NCBI GenBank assembly: GCA_016719015.1
Contig: JADKAZ010000001.1
Coordinates: 620,001-684,000, forward strand
Source: Chitinophagaceae bacterium
Lineage (GTDB): Bacteria; Bacteroidota; Bacteroidia; Chitinophagales; Chitinophagaceae
Reading direction: 5' to 3'
Length of the DNA: 64,000 nucleotides
This document shows positions 10,050 to 23,500 of this stretch, piece by piece. The stretch's first letter is position 1. The number at the start of each line of letters is the position of its first letter. Both the position numbers and the translations under genes were made by a program. The notes under the pieces were generated by a model that worked only from the letters and a program-made list of their open reading frames with translations, had not been told where the DNA came from and did not search any database.

Positions 10050-11312
10050 TTATAGCTCCAGTAATGTTTTGACTGGGTCTTTACCAATTAATAATTGTTC
10101 CGGATTTTCTAACAGTTCTTTTACTCTCACCAGGAAACTTACGGACTCCCGGCCATCTATTATCCTGTGATCATAACTTAATGCGAGGTACATCATTGGC
10201 TTTACAACCACCTGCCCGTTAATGACCATGGGCCGTTCCTGTATTTTATGCATCCCGAGAATAGCACTCTGAGGTATATTGATTATCGGTGTACTCATTA
10301 ATGAGCCAAATACACCGCCATTGGTAATAGTAAATGTGCCGCCCGTTAAATCTTCAGTTGTTAATTTACTATCCCTTGCTTTACCTGCCAGTTCCACCAC
10401 TTTTCTTTCCACATCAGCCATACTCATACTTTCCACATTCCTCATCACCGGTACCGTCAATCCTCTTGGTGTGCTAACCGCAATACTGATATCTGCATAA
10501 TCATGATAGATTAACTGGTCTCCATCAATATAAGCATTTACCGATGGCCATTCGGCTAATGCAACAGCACAGGCTTTAGCAAAGAAACTCATAAAGCCCA
10601 ATCCAACACTATGTATCTCTTTAAACTTGTCTTTATACTTTGTTCTTATCTCCATGATACTGCTCATATCCACTTCATTAAAAGTGGTGAGCATGGCTGT
10701 AGTGTTCTTAGCTTCAACTAACCTTCTGGAAATTGTTTTCCGCAAGTTGCTCATCTTCTCTGTTCGTACATTTCGGCTGAATAGTTCACTACCTGCAAAT
10801 GCTTTCTTACCAGGATTTGCTAACGCAGCCAGCACATCATCCTTCAAAATTTTGCCGGCAGTACCAGTGGCAACAACTGTTGTTGGATCCACTTTTTTAT
10901 CAGCAATAATTGCTGATGCAACTGGTGATGCTTTTATATCATTTGAAATACCTGTGACAGGAGCAGAAAATTTCGCTTGCCTGTTACCTTCTTCTTGTGA
11001 CTTTGCAACAACTTTTTCACTTGCTGATTTTGCTGTTGACTGTTGGTTGTCAACAGTTGACTTTTCCGGTTGCCTAGCAGTTTCATCAATACTCGCCAAT
11101 AAATCACCAATCTTAATGGTGTCACCTTCCTGAATACCCCCCAGCTTTAATACACCAGCCTGTTCAGCATTGACTTCAAAAGTGGCTTTCTCACTTTCCA
11201 GTTCAGCAATTACTTCATCTCTTTCCACATAGTCACCATCTTTCTTATTCCATTTCAGCAAGGTCACCTCGCTGATCGACTCGCCGACTGTAGGAACTTT
11301 AATATCTATCAT
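10050..11312 (-). CDS. odhB: 2-oxoglutarate dehydrogenase E2, dihydrolipoyl succinyltransferase
   Basis: E2 passes the succinyl group from the lipoyl arm to CoA in the TCA cycle. The 420-residue chain has one N-terminal lipoyl domain with the lipoylated Lys42 in ELESEKATFEV and a linker rich in Ser, Thr, Gln and Lys. A peripheral-subunit-binding domain follows (ASPVASAIIADKK, GTAGKILKDDVLAAL), then a C-terminal catalytic domain with the active-site motif SYDHRIIDGRES. It follows sucA by 16 bases on the same strand, an E1-E2 operon. E3 is not in the window. Confidence 0.96.
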   Translation of the reverse strand: MIDIKVPTVGESISEVTLLKWNKKDGDYVERDEVIAELESEKATFEVNAEQAGVLKLGGIQEGDTIKIGDLLASIDETARQPEKSTVDNQQSTAKSASEKVVAKSQEEGNRQAKFSAPVTGISNDIKASPVASAIIADKKVDPTTVVATGTAGKILKDDVLAALANPGKKAFAGSELFSRNVRTEKMSNLRKTISRRLVEAKNTTAMLTTFNEVDMSSIMEIRTKYKDKFKEIHSVGLGFMSFFAKACAVALAEWPSVNAYIDGDQLIYHDYADISIAVSTPRGLTVPVMRNVESMSMADVERKVVELAGKARDSKLTTEDLTGGTFTITNGGVFGSLMSTPIINIPQSAILGMHKIQERPMVINGQVVVKPMMYLALSYDHRIIDGRESVSFLVRVKELLENPEQLLIGKDPVKTLLEL

Positions 11313-11329
11313 AGAATCTTATTTCAAAT

Positions 11330-14113
11330 TTATAAGCTAAATGCTGTTTCAATAATTTCTGCCTGCTCCTGCTGGTGTACTTTATTATAGCCGGTGGCAG
11401 TAGAAGCAGAAGGTTGCCTTCCTATCATACCGTAATTTATTGTAGTTAGGTTCATTTTCAGGAATGATGCAGCCCCCATATTCAATGGCTCTTCCTGCAC
11501 CCAAAACCAGGTTGCCTTATTGTATTTTTTATGTAATGCTTCTAATTGCTTATAAGGTAAAGGAAAAATTTGTTCAAGGCGGATGATAGCAACATCACTG
11601 CGACTTTCTTTCTGTTGTCTTTCTGCCAGGTCAAAATATACTTTACCACTGCAGAATAATACTTTTTTCACTTTACCTGTATCAGCTGATGCATCATCAA
11701 TTACTTCTTTAAATCCACCGCTTGTAAATTCTTCTATACTTGAATAACTTCCGGGATGCCTAAGGTTTGCCTTTGGAGAAAAAACAATTAATGGCTTTCT
11801 GAAAGGCCATGCCAATTGTCTTCTTAGTGCATGGAAGAAATTAGCTGCTGTTGTAATATTTGCTATCACCATGTTTAATTCAGCACATGATTGAAGAAAA
11901 CGTTCCATACGGGCACTGCTATGTTCAGGCCCCTGCCCTTCATATCCATGCGGCAACAATAGAGTAACACCATTCATACGGTTCCATTTTTGTTCTCCCG
12001 CTGCAATGAACTGGTCAATCATTATTTGTGCACCATTAACAAAATCTCCGAACTGTGCTTCCCACAATACAAGTGCATTTGGGTTTGCTAATGCGTAACC
12101 ATATTCAAATCCCAGTACACCATACTCACTTAATAAAGAATTATAAATTCTGAATTTACCGGTTGCACCAGAAATATGATTAACCCTGTTATAGGGCTTA
12201 TCTGTATTCTCATCTCTGAGTACTGCATGACGGTGAGAAAAAGTCCCCCGTCTCACATCCTGGCCGCTCATTCTTACATCTTTTCCATCCAGCAACAAAC
12301 TGCCATAGGCAAGTAATTCACCGGTTGCCCAATCCACTTTCTCCTCGGTATCAAACAATTTTATTTTATCCTGCAATATTTTCTCCACCTTTCTTAATGG
12401 TTTGAAATCAGCAGGCCATTTCATTAATGCAGAGAATACTTTTTTGAAATCATCGCTGCTGATGGCTGTCACAGGCGACATATCAAAGTCTTCTGCAGCT
12501 GCCTTGCGCAGTTTTTTCCATGCTACTTCAGGTGGCTGATATTGGTAAGGCAAGGGATTTTGCTTCACCTCATCCAAACGTTCCTGCAAGTCAGCCCAGA
12601 ATTTTTTTTCCATCTCCTTCGCCAGTTCCTGCGCATCAGGCTCTCCATTCTCCAGCAAATATTTTACATACACTTCCCTAGGATTAGGATGTTTATCAAT
12701 CAACGCATATAAATGTGGTTGGGTAAATTTCGGATCATCGCCTTCATTGTGTCCATGTTTACGATAGCAAACCATATCAATAAAAAAATCAGAGTTGAAT
12801 TCCTGGCGGAAACGGGTTGCTATCTCCACACATTTCACAACAGCCTCGGGGTCATCTCCGTTCACATGCAGTACCGGCGCCTGTATAGCCGAGGCAAGTG
12901 ACGTACAATAGTCCGAGCTTCTTGCATCATCAAAATCAGTAGTAAATCCTATCTGGTTATTAATAACAAAATGAATGGTGCCCCCCGTATAATACCCCTT
13001 CAGGTAACTCATTTGCAAAACCTCATAGACTATACCTTGCCCTGCTACAGAAGCATCTCCATGTATCAGTATGGGGAGTATTTTATCAAAATCGCTATGA
13101 TACATAACATCTGCTTTCGCCCGGGAAAATCCAACTACAACAGGATCGACCGCTTCAAGATGCGAAGGGTTCGGCATAAGTTTCAGGTGAATATTCTTAT
13201 CATTCATTGTTTGCACCACACTTCCATAACCCATGTGGTACTTTACATCTCCACTACCCATTGTCTGGTCCATCTTCGCAGTGCCTTCAAATTCGCTGAA
13301 GATCTGGGCATAGGTCTTACCCATAATATTAGCCAGCACATTCAGTCTTCCCCGGTGTGCCATACCTATTACTACTTCCTGCACTTCATTATCAGCAGCT
13401 GTATTGATGATGGCATCCAATGCAGCGATGGTTGTTTCGCCGCCTTCTAATGAAAACCTTTTTTGACCCACATACTTGGTATGCAGGAATTTTTCAAACA
13501 TTACTCCCTGGTTCAGTTTCTCCAGAATTCTTTTCTTCTTATTCAGCGGAAGCGGTTCCAGCATTTTTTGCTCCACTTCATTCGTCAACCAATCTATCTT
13601 TTTCTGATCGCTGATGTATTTAAACTCAATGCCTATATGTGTGGCATAACATTTTTCAAGGTGGGTCAGTATATTTCTGAGGGATGTGGTTCCAAGGCCA
13701 ATCAAATTACCGGCATGAAATTCCTTATCGAGATCCGCTTCAGAAAACCCAAAGAAGGACAACTCAATATTGGCCCCCCTGTCCTTCCGGGTACGAATAG
13801 GATTGGTCTTTGCCAGCAGATGTCCTTTGTTACGATAACCAAGGATTAAACGATATGCCCTCAACTCCCTCATCCACCCGATATCTATCGGGTCAACATC
13901 AACACTAACAGGTTTCTCCAAAACCGGCAAAACGGGTGCTGCTCCAACACTTTTACCATTTCCATTAGCCACCACATTACTCAAAGCGAAATCAAACCCT
14001 TCAAAAAACTTCCGCATCTCAGGGTCAACACTTTCCGGGTTGTTCACAAAATCCCTGTAAAGGTTTTCGATAAAAGCCGGCGAAGAGTTGGTGATATAGG
14101 AGAAATCCTTCAT
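11330..14113 (-). CDS. sucA: 2-oxoglutarate dehydrogenase E1 component
   Basis: The thiamine-diphosphate-dependent E1 subunit decarboxylates 2-oxoglutarate and succinylates the E2 lipoyl group. It is 927 residues from the ATG at 14113 (MKDFSYITNSSPAFIENLY). This gives the short N-terminal helix that binds E2, a GMAHRGRLNVLANIMGK segment, the thiamine-diphosphate region HGDASVAGQGIVYE with INNQIGFTT, and LLPHGYEGQGPEHSSARMER near the C-terminus. A GTG at 14152 would add 13 residues. It touches a promoter-like GATATTTG (minus strand), so the transcript probably starts after it. Upstream gene of the sucA-odhB operon. Confidence 0.95.
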   Translation of the reverse strand: MKDFSYITNSSPAFIENLYRDFVNNPESVDPEMRKFFEGFDFALSNVVANGNGKSVGAAPVLPVLEKPVSVDVDPIDIGWMRELRAYRLILGYRNKGHLLAKTNPIRTRKDRGANIELSFFGFSEADLDKEFHAGNLIGLGTTSLRNILTHLEKCYATHIGIEFKYISDQKKIDWLTNEVEQKMLEPLPLNKKKRILEKLNQGVMFEKFLHTKYVGQKRFSLEGGETTIAALDAIINTAADNEVQEVVIGMAHRGRLNVLANIMGKTYAQIFSEFEGTAKMDQTMGSGDVKYHMGYGSVVQTMNDKNIHLKLMPNPSHLEAVDPVVVGFSRAKADVMYHSDFDKILPILIHGDASVAGQGIVYEVLQMSYLKGYYTGGTIHFVINNQIGFTTDFDDARSSDYCTSLASAIQAPVLHVNGDDPEAVVKCVEIATRFRQEFNSDFFIDMVCYRKHGHNEGDDPKFTQPHLYALIDKHPNPREVYVKYLLENGEPDAQELAKEMEKKFWADLQERLDEVKQNPLPYQYQPPEVAWKKLRKAAAEDFDMSPVTAISSDDFKKVFSALMKWPADFKPLRKVEKILQDKIKLFDTEEKVDWATGELLAYGSLLLDGKDVRMSGQDVRRGTFSHRHAVLRDENTDKPYNRVNHISGATGKFRIYNSLLSEYGVLGFEYGYALANPNALVLWEAQFGDFVNGAQIMIDQFIAAGEQKWNRMNGVTLLLPHGYEGQGPEHSSARMERFLQSCAELNMVIANITTAANFFHALRRQLAWPFRKPLIVFSPKANLRHPGSYSSIEEFTSGGFKEVIDDASADTGKVKKVLFCSGKVYFDLAERQQKESRSDVAIIRLEQIFPLPYKQLEALHKKYNKATWFWVQEEPLNMGAASFLKMNLTTINYGMIGRQPSASTATGYNKVHQQEQAEIIETAFSL

Positions 14114-14291
14114 GAAGGGGAAAATTTGAGAATAATCAATAATAGAGCTCACAAATATCGTCGAAAAAACTGAAAATACAGGCTCATTTTGAGGGATTTA
14201 CACCCTCCCCGGACCTATCTGGTCTTCCCCAATCCCCAATCATTTCGACTGGCCAAACTACCCGGAAAATAGCCAATTAAATTCTTGAAAA

Positions 14292-14323
14292 TTTGGTAGT
14301 TAAGGCACTCAACCCTACCTTTG
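14292..14323 (+). promoter_or_regulatory. Promoter of rpsT
   Basis: A full Bacteroidota promoter: TTTG at 14292-14295, 20 bases, then TACCTTTG at 14316-14323. The bases after it read CCGTCCC, the same start-site sequence seen at the tRNA-Glu gene. Confidence 0.8.
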
Positions 14324-14345
14324 CCGTCCCTTAAAAACAATAAGA

Positions 14346-14597
14346 ATGGCTAATCATAGTGCAACAAAAAAGGATGCCCGTCAGGCAGTAAAAAGAACTG
14401 CAAGAAACAAGTATTACGGAAAAACTACCCGTAACGCCATCCGTGACCTTAAGGCATTGAAAGGAAAAGAAATGGGCGAAAAATTCCCAGATGTTGCATC
14501 CATGATTGATAAATTGGCAAAACGTAACGTTATACACAAGAACAAAGCAGCTAACCTGAAAAGTAAATTGGCCAGAAAAGCTAATGCAGCTAAATAA
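14346..14597 (+). CDS. rpsT: 30S ribosomal protein S20
   Basis: S20 binds 16S rRNA early in assembly of the small subunit. The 83-residue basic, all-helical protein (MANHSATKKDARQAVKRTAR at the start, then KNKAANLKSKLARK near the end) is the usual length. It is a single gene with its own strong promoter upstream and a terminator 22 bases after the stop, and it lies divergent from sucA. Confidence 0.97.
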   Translation: MANHSATKKDARQAVKRTARNKYYGKTTRNAIRDLKALKGKEMGEKFPDVASMIDKLAKRNVIHKNKAANLKSKLARKANAAK

Positions 14598-14618
14598 ACT
14601 AATAGTGTAATTTATTTA

Positions 14619-14647
14619 AAAGGCATCTCATTTTGAGATGCCTTTTT
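14619..14647 (+). terminator. Terminator of rpsT
   Basis: AGGCATCTCA and TGAGATGCCT form a 10-bp stem with a short T loop, followed by a run of six Ts. Confidence 0.9.
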
Positions 14648-14773
14648 TAATTTAAGTCGGCAAATATTTTAGCCCCCATGGTATATGGCTGCTATAGTCT
14701 TTCTTTCCACTCATTGACTGGTAGTTTTATTATCTTTCAAAAACCTTTTAATACTTCTCGAAATATAATAATT

Positions 14774-16507
14774 ATGCAAAAGACGTTTGTAACACTTATA
14801 CTTTTCATGTTCGTAGCTTCTTTTTCTTTTTCACAAAATATTAGTACCAGGTTCGAACAATCAAAAGGCACTCAGACACCCACCTACTTTGAGATCATCG
14901 ACTGGTGGAAAAAGCTTGACGAAAAGTCTGGCAAAGTAAAAATGCTCACTATGGGTATGACGGATGCAGGTTATCCGCTTCATCTCATTCTTGTATCAAA
15001 CAACGGAGATTATAATGTCGACAACATTCGAAAAAATAATAAACGAATCATCTTAATCAACAATGGTATTCATCCCGGAGAACCAGATGGCGTAGATGCA
15101 AGCATGCTGCTCGCAAAAGATATCGTTACCAATAAATACAAAATAACAGACAATGTTGTAATGGCCTTCATACCAATTTACAACATTGGTGGCTGCTTGA
15201 ATAGGAGTGCAAATTACCGGGTAGATCAGGAAGGGCCTGAAGAGTTCGGTTTCCGGGGCAATTCCCAAAACCTAGACCTTAACCGGGATTTTATCAAATG
15301 CGATTCAAAAGATGCAAGAGCATTCACCGAAATATTTCACCTTCTCGATCCCGACGTATTTGTAGATAACCATGTAAGTAATGGTGCCGACTATCAGCAT
15401 GTAATGACTCTTCTAACTACACAGCACAACAAACTGGGCGGTGTAATGGGTGATTATCTTATGAAAGAATTTGAACCGGCACTCTATACATTGATGAAGC
15501 AAAAAGGATATGACCTTGTCCCGTACGTTAATTCCTTTGGTGATACTCCTGAGAATGGCTGGCCGGAATACTGGGACAGCCCCCGATATGCCAGTGGCTA
15601 CGCAGCACTGTGGCATACATTTTCTTTTGTTCCTGAAACTCATATGTTAAAGCCATATGATCAGAGAGTAAAAGCAACTTATACCCTGATGCAATCATTT
15701 ATTGAATTCACTGCAAAAAATAGCCAACAGATTAAGTCTCTTAGAGATCAAACCAAAAAAACAATGCAATCGGCAACATCTTTCCCCATCAGTTGGGTAT
15801 TGGACAGATCACAATACAAAGAGGTTCAATACATGGGGTTTGAAGCTGGACGTAAACCAAGTGAGGTTTCGGGTCTACCAAGGTTATATTATGACAGGAG
15901 CAAACCCTTCGAAAAGACGGTAAAAATTTTCAACTACTTCGCAGTGAAGAATTCTATTGTAAAACCCAAAGCCTATATCATACCACAGGGCTGGTGGAAA
16001 GTAATTGAACTGCTTAAATTGAACAAAGTACAGATGACGCCATTAAAAAAAGACACAACCTTTGAAGTAGAAACTTATAAAATTGACGATTACAAAACAC
16101 TACCCCGTCAGTACGAAATGCATCATATCAATTCTGAAGTAAAAACTACTACCAGTACTCAATCTATCTCCTTTAAAAAAGGGGATTGGTTCATTACGAT
16201 GAACCAGGTGGCAAATCGTTTTTTAATAGAAACGCTGGAGCCACAGGCTGAAGATTCATATTTTACGTGGAATTATTTTGATGCCATCCTTGGTCAAAAA
16301 GAGGGTTATTCAGCCTATGCTTTTGAAGATATAGCCGCAGAGTATTTAAAAAATAATTCTGACATCAGAAATAAACTGGAACTGCAAAAAGCAAAAGACA
16401 CAGCCTTTGCCAAAAGTGGGAGAGCACAGCTAAATTTTGTTTATCAAAATTCTCATTGGTACGAACCAGCACATATGAGATATCCGGTTTATCGCATCAT
16501 TAAATAA
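14774..16507 (+). CDS. M14-family zinc carboxypeptidase, secreted
   Basis: A 577-residue exported zinc peptidase, distinct from the 853-residue M14 enzyme upstream. The signal peptide is MQKTFVTLILFMFVASFSFS. The first zinc motif is GIHPGEPDG (His and Glu at about 100 and 103), a further His lies in DNHVSNGAD (about 199), and the probable catalytic Glu is in VPETHML (about 288). QNLDLNRDF supplies the Asn-Arg substrate-binding pair. The region after residue 350 is beta-rich and uncharacterised. The ATG at 14774 gives a proper signal sequence; the frame is open from 14678 but its extra N-terminus has no leader character. Confidence 0.88.
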   Translation: MQKTFVTLILFMFVASFSFSQNISTRFEQSKGTQTPTYFEIIDWWKKLDEKSGKVKMLTMGMTDAGYPLHLILVSNNGDYNVDNIRKNNKRIILINNGIHPGEPDGVDASMLLAKDIVTNKYKITDNVVMAFIPIYNIGGCLNRSANYRVDQEGPEEFGFRGNSQNLDLNRDFIKCDSKDARAFTEIFHLLDPDVFVDNHVSNGADYQHVMTLLTTQHNKLGGVMGDYLMKEFEPALYTLMKQKGYDLVPYVNSFGDTPENGWPEYWDSPRYASGYAALWHTFSFVPETHMLKPYDQRVKATYTLMQSFIEFTAKNSQQIKSLRDQTKKTMQSATSFPISWVLDRSQYKEVQYMGFEAGRKPSEVSGLPRLYYDRSKPFEKTVKIFNYFAVKNSIVKPKAYIIPQGWWKVIELLKLNKVQMTPLKKDTTFEVETYKIDDYKTLPRQYEMHHINSEVKTTTSTQSISFKKGDWFITMNQVANRFLIETLEPQAEDSYFTWNYFDAILGQKEGYSAYAFEDIAAEYLKNNSDIRNKLELQKAKDTAFAKSGRAQLNFVYQNSHWYEPAHMRYPVYRIIK

Positions 16508-16510
16508 ACA

Positions 16511-17761
16511 TTAAACGATTTCTTGCATGAGGTCTTGCTCCAGTTTTGTTTTAGCTTGTTGGGATTCCATTTTCCGGAATATAACACGACCAAAAAATAA
16601 ACTCATTATCAGTACTAATATACTTAAGTAACCCACCCAATTGTAATTATGAATCTTCCCTGTCTTATCAGTAAAGACAATAGCACCTGCACAAAAAGCA
16701 GCAATACCACTGCCTAATTGCTGTATACTTCCATTTACACTCATAAAACTTCCACGCTGAGCAGGAGTTACCACTTCGCTTATCATTGCCTGGGCAGTAA
16801 CAATACGGCCGGTAGCCACAATAAACCATATTGCGAAAAATAACAGTACAACACCAAATGGAACATTCGGCATCCTGGTAATAATTAATACCATAAAAAG
16901 CGAAAGAAAAACTGAAATTGAGAAAACAACTAACTTCCCCCTCTTATCAGCAAGCTTGCCAAGGTAAATAGCTGCTAGTAATGAGGCCGCACCCCCTGCC
17001 AGGTAAATCCATGGTGTAAGTTCTTTTGAAAACCCCTTATTAAATTCGAGATATGGATTAATAAATGGGATAATCAAAAAATGCCCCATCATAAGTAGAC
17101 AGGAAAATATGAGGGCCGAACGTTGAGCAGGTACTTTACACACCGTTATCAAGGCTTTAAAAAATGAACTTTTACTCTCTTCTTTTTTAATGTGACTTTT
17201 CATACTGGGAATGATCCGGATAATTAAAGGAATTAAAACAACGCCAAGTCCTCCAATCAATAAAAAAGGAACATGCCAATCCTTTTGAAAAAGATTAGTA
17301 AGATTTAATGAAATTGGTACTCCAAGGATAGATGCACCGGCAAAACCTCCCATAACAATCCCCATAGCCCGGCCCCTTCTTTCATAAGTGAACATATCGG
17401 CCACAATAGATAAAACCTGTGCGCCAATAACCCCGCCAAACACACCAGCAATAATTCTTGCAGTTAGTAAAAGACCGTACGTAGGCGCAAACCCACAAGC
17501 AATAGTACCTAATACAAAACCAACATAAGCAAATAAAAGCGACTTTTTTCGGTCAAATTTATCTGTGAACATTGCAATAGCAAGACCTGAAAAAAAAGCT
17601 GCAATTGAATAAGCACCTACCAATATGCTGAATTGCATAGTACTGATACCAAAATAATCAATTAGATAATTCCCAAGAGGCATCATAATCATAAAATCCA
17701 GGATGTGGGTAAAATTTAACCCAGCTAGCAATAGTAAAATCACCTTTTCCTTTTTTTCCAT
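16511..17761 (-). CDS. MFS transporter, DHA1-type
   Basis: A 416-residue inner-membrane permease of the major facilitator superfamily with about 12 predicted membrane segments. The loop-2/3 motif FTDKFDRKKSLL and its second-half counterpart GKLADKRGKLVV are visible, and the GRIVTAQAMISEVVTPAQRG segment is typical of drug:H+ antiporters such as the AraJ/Bcr group. The substrate is unknown. The ATG at 17761 (MEKKEKVILLL) is preferred over a TTG at 17800. The stop is only three bases from the end of the convergent M14 gene. Confidence 0.85.
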   Translation of the reverse strand: MEKKEKVILLLLAGLNFTHILDFMIMMPLGNYLIDYFGISTMQFSILVGAYSIAAFFSGLAIAMFTDKFDRKKSLLFAYVGFVLGTIACGFAPTYGLLLTARIIAGVFGGVIGAQVLSIVADMFTYERRGRAMGIVMGGFAGASILGVPISLNLTNLFQKDWHVPFLLIGGLGVVLIPLIIRIIPSMKSHIKKEESKSSFFKALITVCKVPAQRSALIFSCLLMMGHFLIIPFINPYLEFNKGFSKELTPWIYLAGGAASLLAAIYLGKLADKRGKLVVFSISVFLSLFMVLIITRMPNVPFGVVLLFFAIWFIVATGRIVTAQAMISEVVTPAQRGSFMSVNGSIQQLGSGIAAFCAGAIVFTDKTGKIHNYNWVGYLSILVLIMSLFFGRVIFRKMESQQAKTKLEQDLMQEIV

Positions 17762-18125
17762 AAGCAGGTAAAGTTCGGAAATAGAGATTAAAGTAGTCAA
17801 TAAGTTTCTAGTTAGCCAAACTCATTAATTAAGTAAAACATTTAGATTGGATGTTCATATTATTGAGTGTGTAATTAAAATATCATCATTACACTTGGAA
17901 AGAGGGCAGCTTCTAAATAATCTTGAGTGGAGACACTGCTAATATAAAAAAAGGCAACAAATTTAGCTTTTATATAAAGTTCTTCTTGAACGCCAGATAA
18001 TAAGAAAAGATCTTGCGAAGGTTATTTCAATCCTTTTCTGGATATTAAAGTAATTAAATTCCTTTTCGTCTTTTTAGAATTTATACTCATTTATCCGGCT
18101 GGAATACAATCGCTAGGTACTGAGC
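17762..18125. other. Intergenic region between the MFS gene and the rRNA operon end
   Basis: About 360 bases of AT-rich sequence with no convincing gene. A minus-strand TAAATTTG lies at 17958-17965, about 200 bases before the MFS start, without a matching -33 element. It may or may not be the MFS promoter. I see nothing else. Confidence 0.5.
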
Positions 18126-18157
18126 AAAAAAAAACCTTTCAGAATAAACTGAAAGGC
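18126..18157 (-). terminator. Terminator of the rRNA operon
   Basis: CCTTTCAG and CTGAAAGG form a stem around a six-base loop. On the minus strand it is followed by nine Ts, just after the end of 5S. Confidence 0.9.
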
Positions 18158-18167
18158 TTTTAATAAA

Positions 18168-18278
18168 TATGGCAGCTACCTACTCTCCCGCATTGTGGTG
18201 CAGTACCATCGGCCATGAGGGGCTTAACTACTCTGTTCGGTATGGGAAGAGGTGAACACCCTCGGAAAAACCACCATA
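18168..18278 (-). rRNA. rrf: 5S ribosomal RNA
   Basis: The minus strand has the conserved 5S core (CCGAACAGAGTAGTTAAGCC region and the closing GGGAGAGTAGGTAGCTGCCA). The ends pair as TATGGTGG / CTGCCATA. Length is about 111 bases, normal for 5S. It is the last gene of the operon, about 100 bases after 23S. Confidence 0.93.
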
Positions 18279-18314
18279 AGAATGTAAATCTTGATATCAT
18301 ATCAAGACAATAAA

Positions 18315-18347
18315 GTCATATTGGGAAAGTTAGAAGGAATCTAATAT
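18315..18347 (-). other. 23S rRNA processing stem, 3' strand
   Basis: This stretch is nearly the reverse complement of 21288-21328 (shared TCATATTGGGAAA, GTTAGAA, TCTAATAT blocks). The two flank the 23S gene and should pair into the long stem cut by RNase III. Confidence 0.75.
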
Positions 18348-18378
18348 TTCTCATTTTTTAGAAAAATAAGTAAAAAAA

Positions 18379-21177
<2,799 letters not shown>

Positions 21178-21287
21178 AAAAATTAGAAACTAGAATTTTT
21201 GTTATTCTTGTAGTTTGTTACCCGACCACATTTCTTCAGACCAACCAAATAATGGTGTGATTTAGTAAAAAATATGTGATCGATATA

Positions 21288-21328
21288 ATATTAGAAAACC
21301 ATTCTAACATTAATTTTCCCAATATGTC
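21288..21328 (-). other. 23S rRNA processing stem, 5' strand
   Basis: This is the 5' partner of 18315-18347 and lies about 110 bases before the mature 23S start, in the spacer between tRNA-Ala and 23S. A six-base insert is present relative to its partner. Confidence 0.75.
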
Positions 21329-21426
21329 AAAGAACTTATCACATTTGTGAGTGTCAATGTGTTGGACTTGAACCAAACGATCCGCCTAACGAATCACATC
21401 GTCATTTAAAAAAAATATACTCAAGT

Positions 21427-21503
21427 TGGTGGAGGATATCGGAGTCGAACCGATGACCCTCTGCGTGCAAGGCAGATGCTCTAGCCAACTGAGCTAACCC
21501 CCC
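21427..21503 (-). tRNA. tRNA-Ala (TGC)
   Basis: A complete cloverleaf on the minus strand: acceptor GGGGGGT with ATCCTCC, D arm GCTCAG, anticodon TGC in CTTGCAC, T arm GGTTCGACTCC. The 3' CCA is encoded. It lies in the 16S-23S spacer. Confidence 0.96.
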
Positions 21504-21517
21504 CAGGTTAATTATAG

Positions 21518-21592
21518 TAGACCCGAGCAGATTTGAACTGCTGACCCCTACATTATCAGTGTAGTGCTCTAACCAGGCTGAGCTACGGATCT
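21518..21592 (-). tRNA. tRNA-Ile (GAT)
   Basis: A complete cloverleaf on the minus strand: acceptor AGATCCG with CGGGTCT, anticodon GAT in CTGATAA, T arm AGTTCAAATCT. After the discriminator A the genome reads CTA, so CCA is not encoded. It is the first spacer tRNA after 16S. Confidence 0.96.
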
Positions 21593-21640
21593 TTCTATGT
21601 AGCCCCCGTGTATCGGGTTACTTTATATAAGAGCTTAAAT

Positions 21641-21663
21641 TGAAAGTTATAGGAAACAATAGC
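21641..21663 (-). other. 16S rRNA processing stem, 3' strand
   Basis: TGAAAGTTATAGGAAACAAT plus AGC is the near-perfect reverse complement of 23332-23352 (GCTATTGTTTCCTAACTTTC), with a two-base bulge. The pair brackets 16S and should form the RNase III-cut stem. Confidence 0.75.
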
Positions 21664-21681
21664 TGATAAGTTTTTGCTCTA

Positions 21682-23210
<1,529 letters not shown>

Positions 23211-23331
23211 TGTAAATGATGTTTGATACTGACAGTATAAAATTCTCAAGAGAAAATTAACGTGTCAAATCGAATGTATTTCGCTTGACTTACCTTTTGT
23301 TTTTTTATTCCGATGGTAATCGAAATAAAAT

Positions 23332-23352
23332 GCTATTGTTTCCTAACTTTCA
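23332..23352 (-). other. 16S rRNA processing stem, 5' strand
   Basis: Partner of 21641-21663, about 120 bases upstream of mature 16S and downstream of all three rRNA promoters. Confidence 0.72.
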
Positions 23353-23376
23353 AAGATCTTTTGGCTTTACCAGCCA

Positions 23377-23427
23377 CCCGTTTTTAAACGGGAGTGCAAA
23401 GGTAAGGGCCTGTATATTTCTACCAAA
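23377..23427 (-). promoter_or_regulatory. rRNA promoter proximal to 16S, with 5' hairpin
   Basis: On the minus strand, TTTG (23424-23427) is 19 bases before TACCTTTG (23397-23404). The next bases are CACTCCC, and a palindrome CCCGTTT/AAACGGG (23377-23392) follows at once, so the transcript would start with a hairpin. Confidence 0.8.
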
Positions 23428-23500
23428 TTTTTCATGATTTATTTTTCAATAAAATCAGAATTCTTTGGAATGAAAATCAATTTGTTTTGTGAAGAACTGA

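Noticed and set aside
13878..13892. CCGATATCTATCGGG palindrome inside sucA as a regulatory site
   Set aside because: It encodes conserved residues (DPIDIGW region) in the middle of the reading frame; only the intergenic palindrome at 41502-41519 is kept.
14678..14773. Upstream extension of the second M14 peptidase
   Set aside because: The added 32 residues are hydrophobic noise before a proper signal peptide that starts at 14774.
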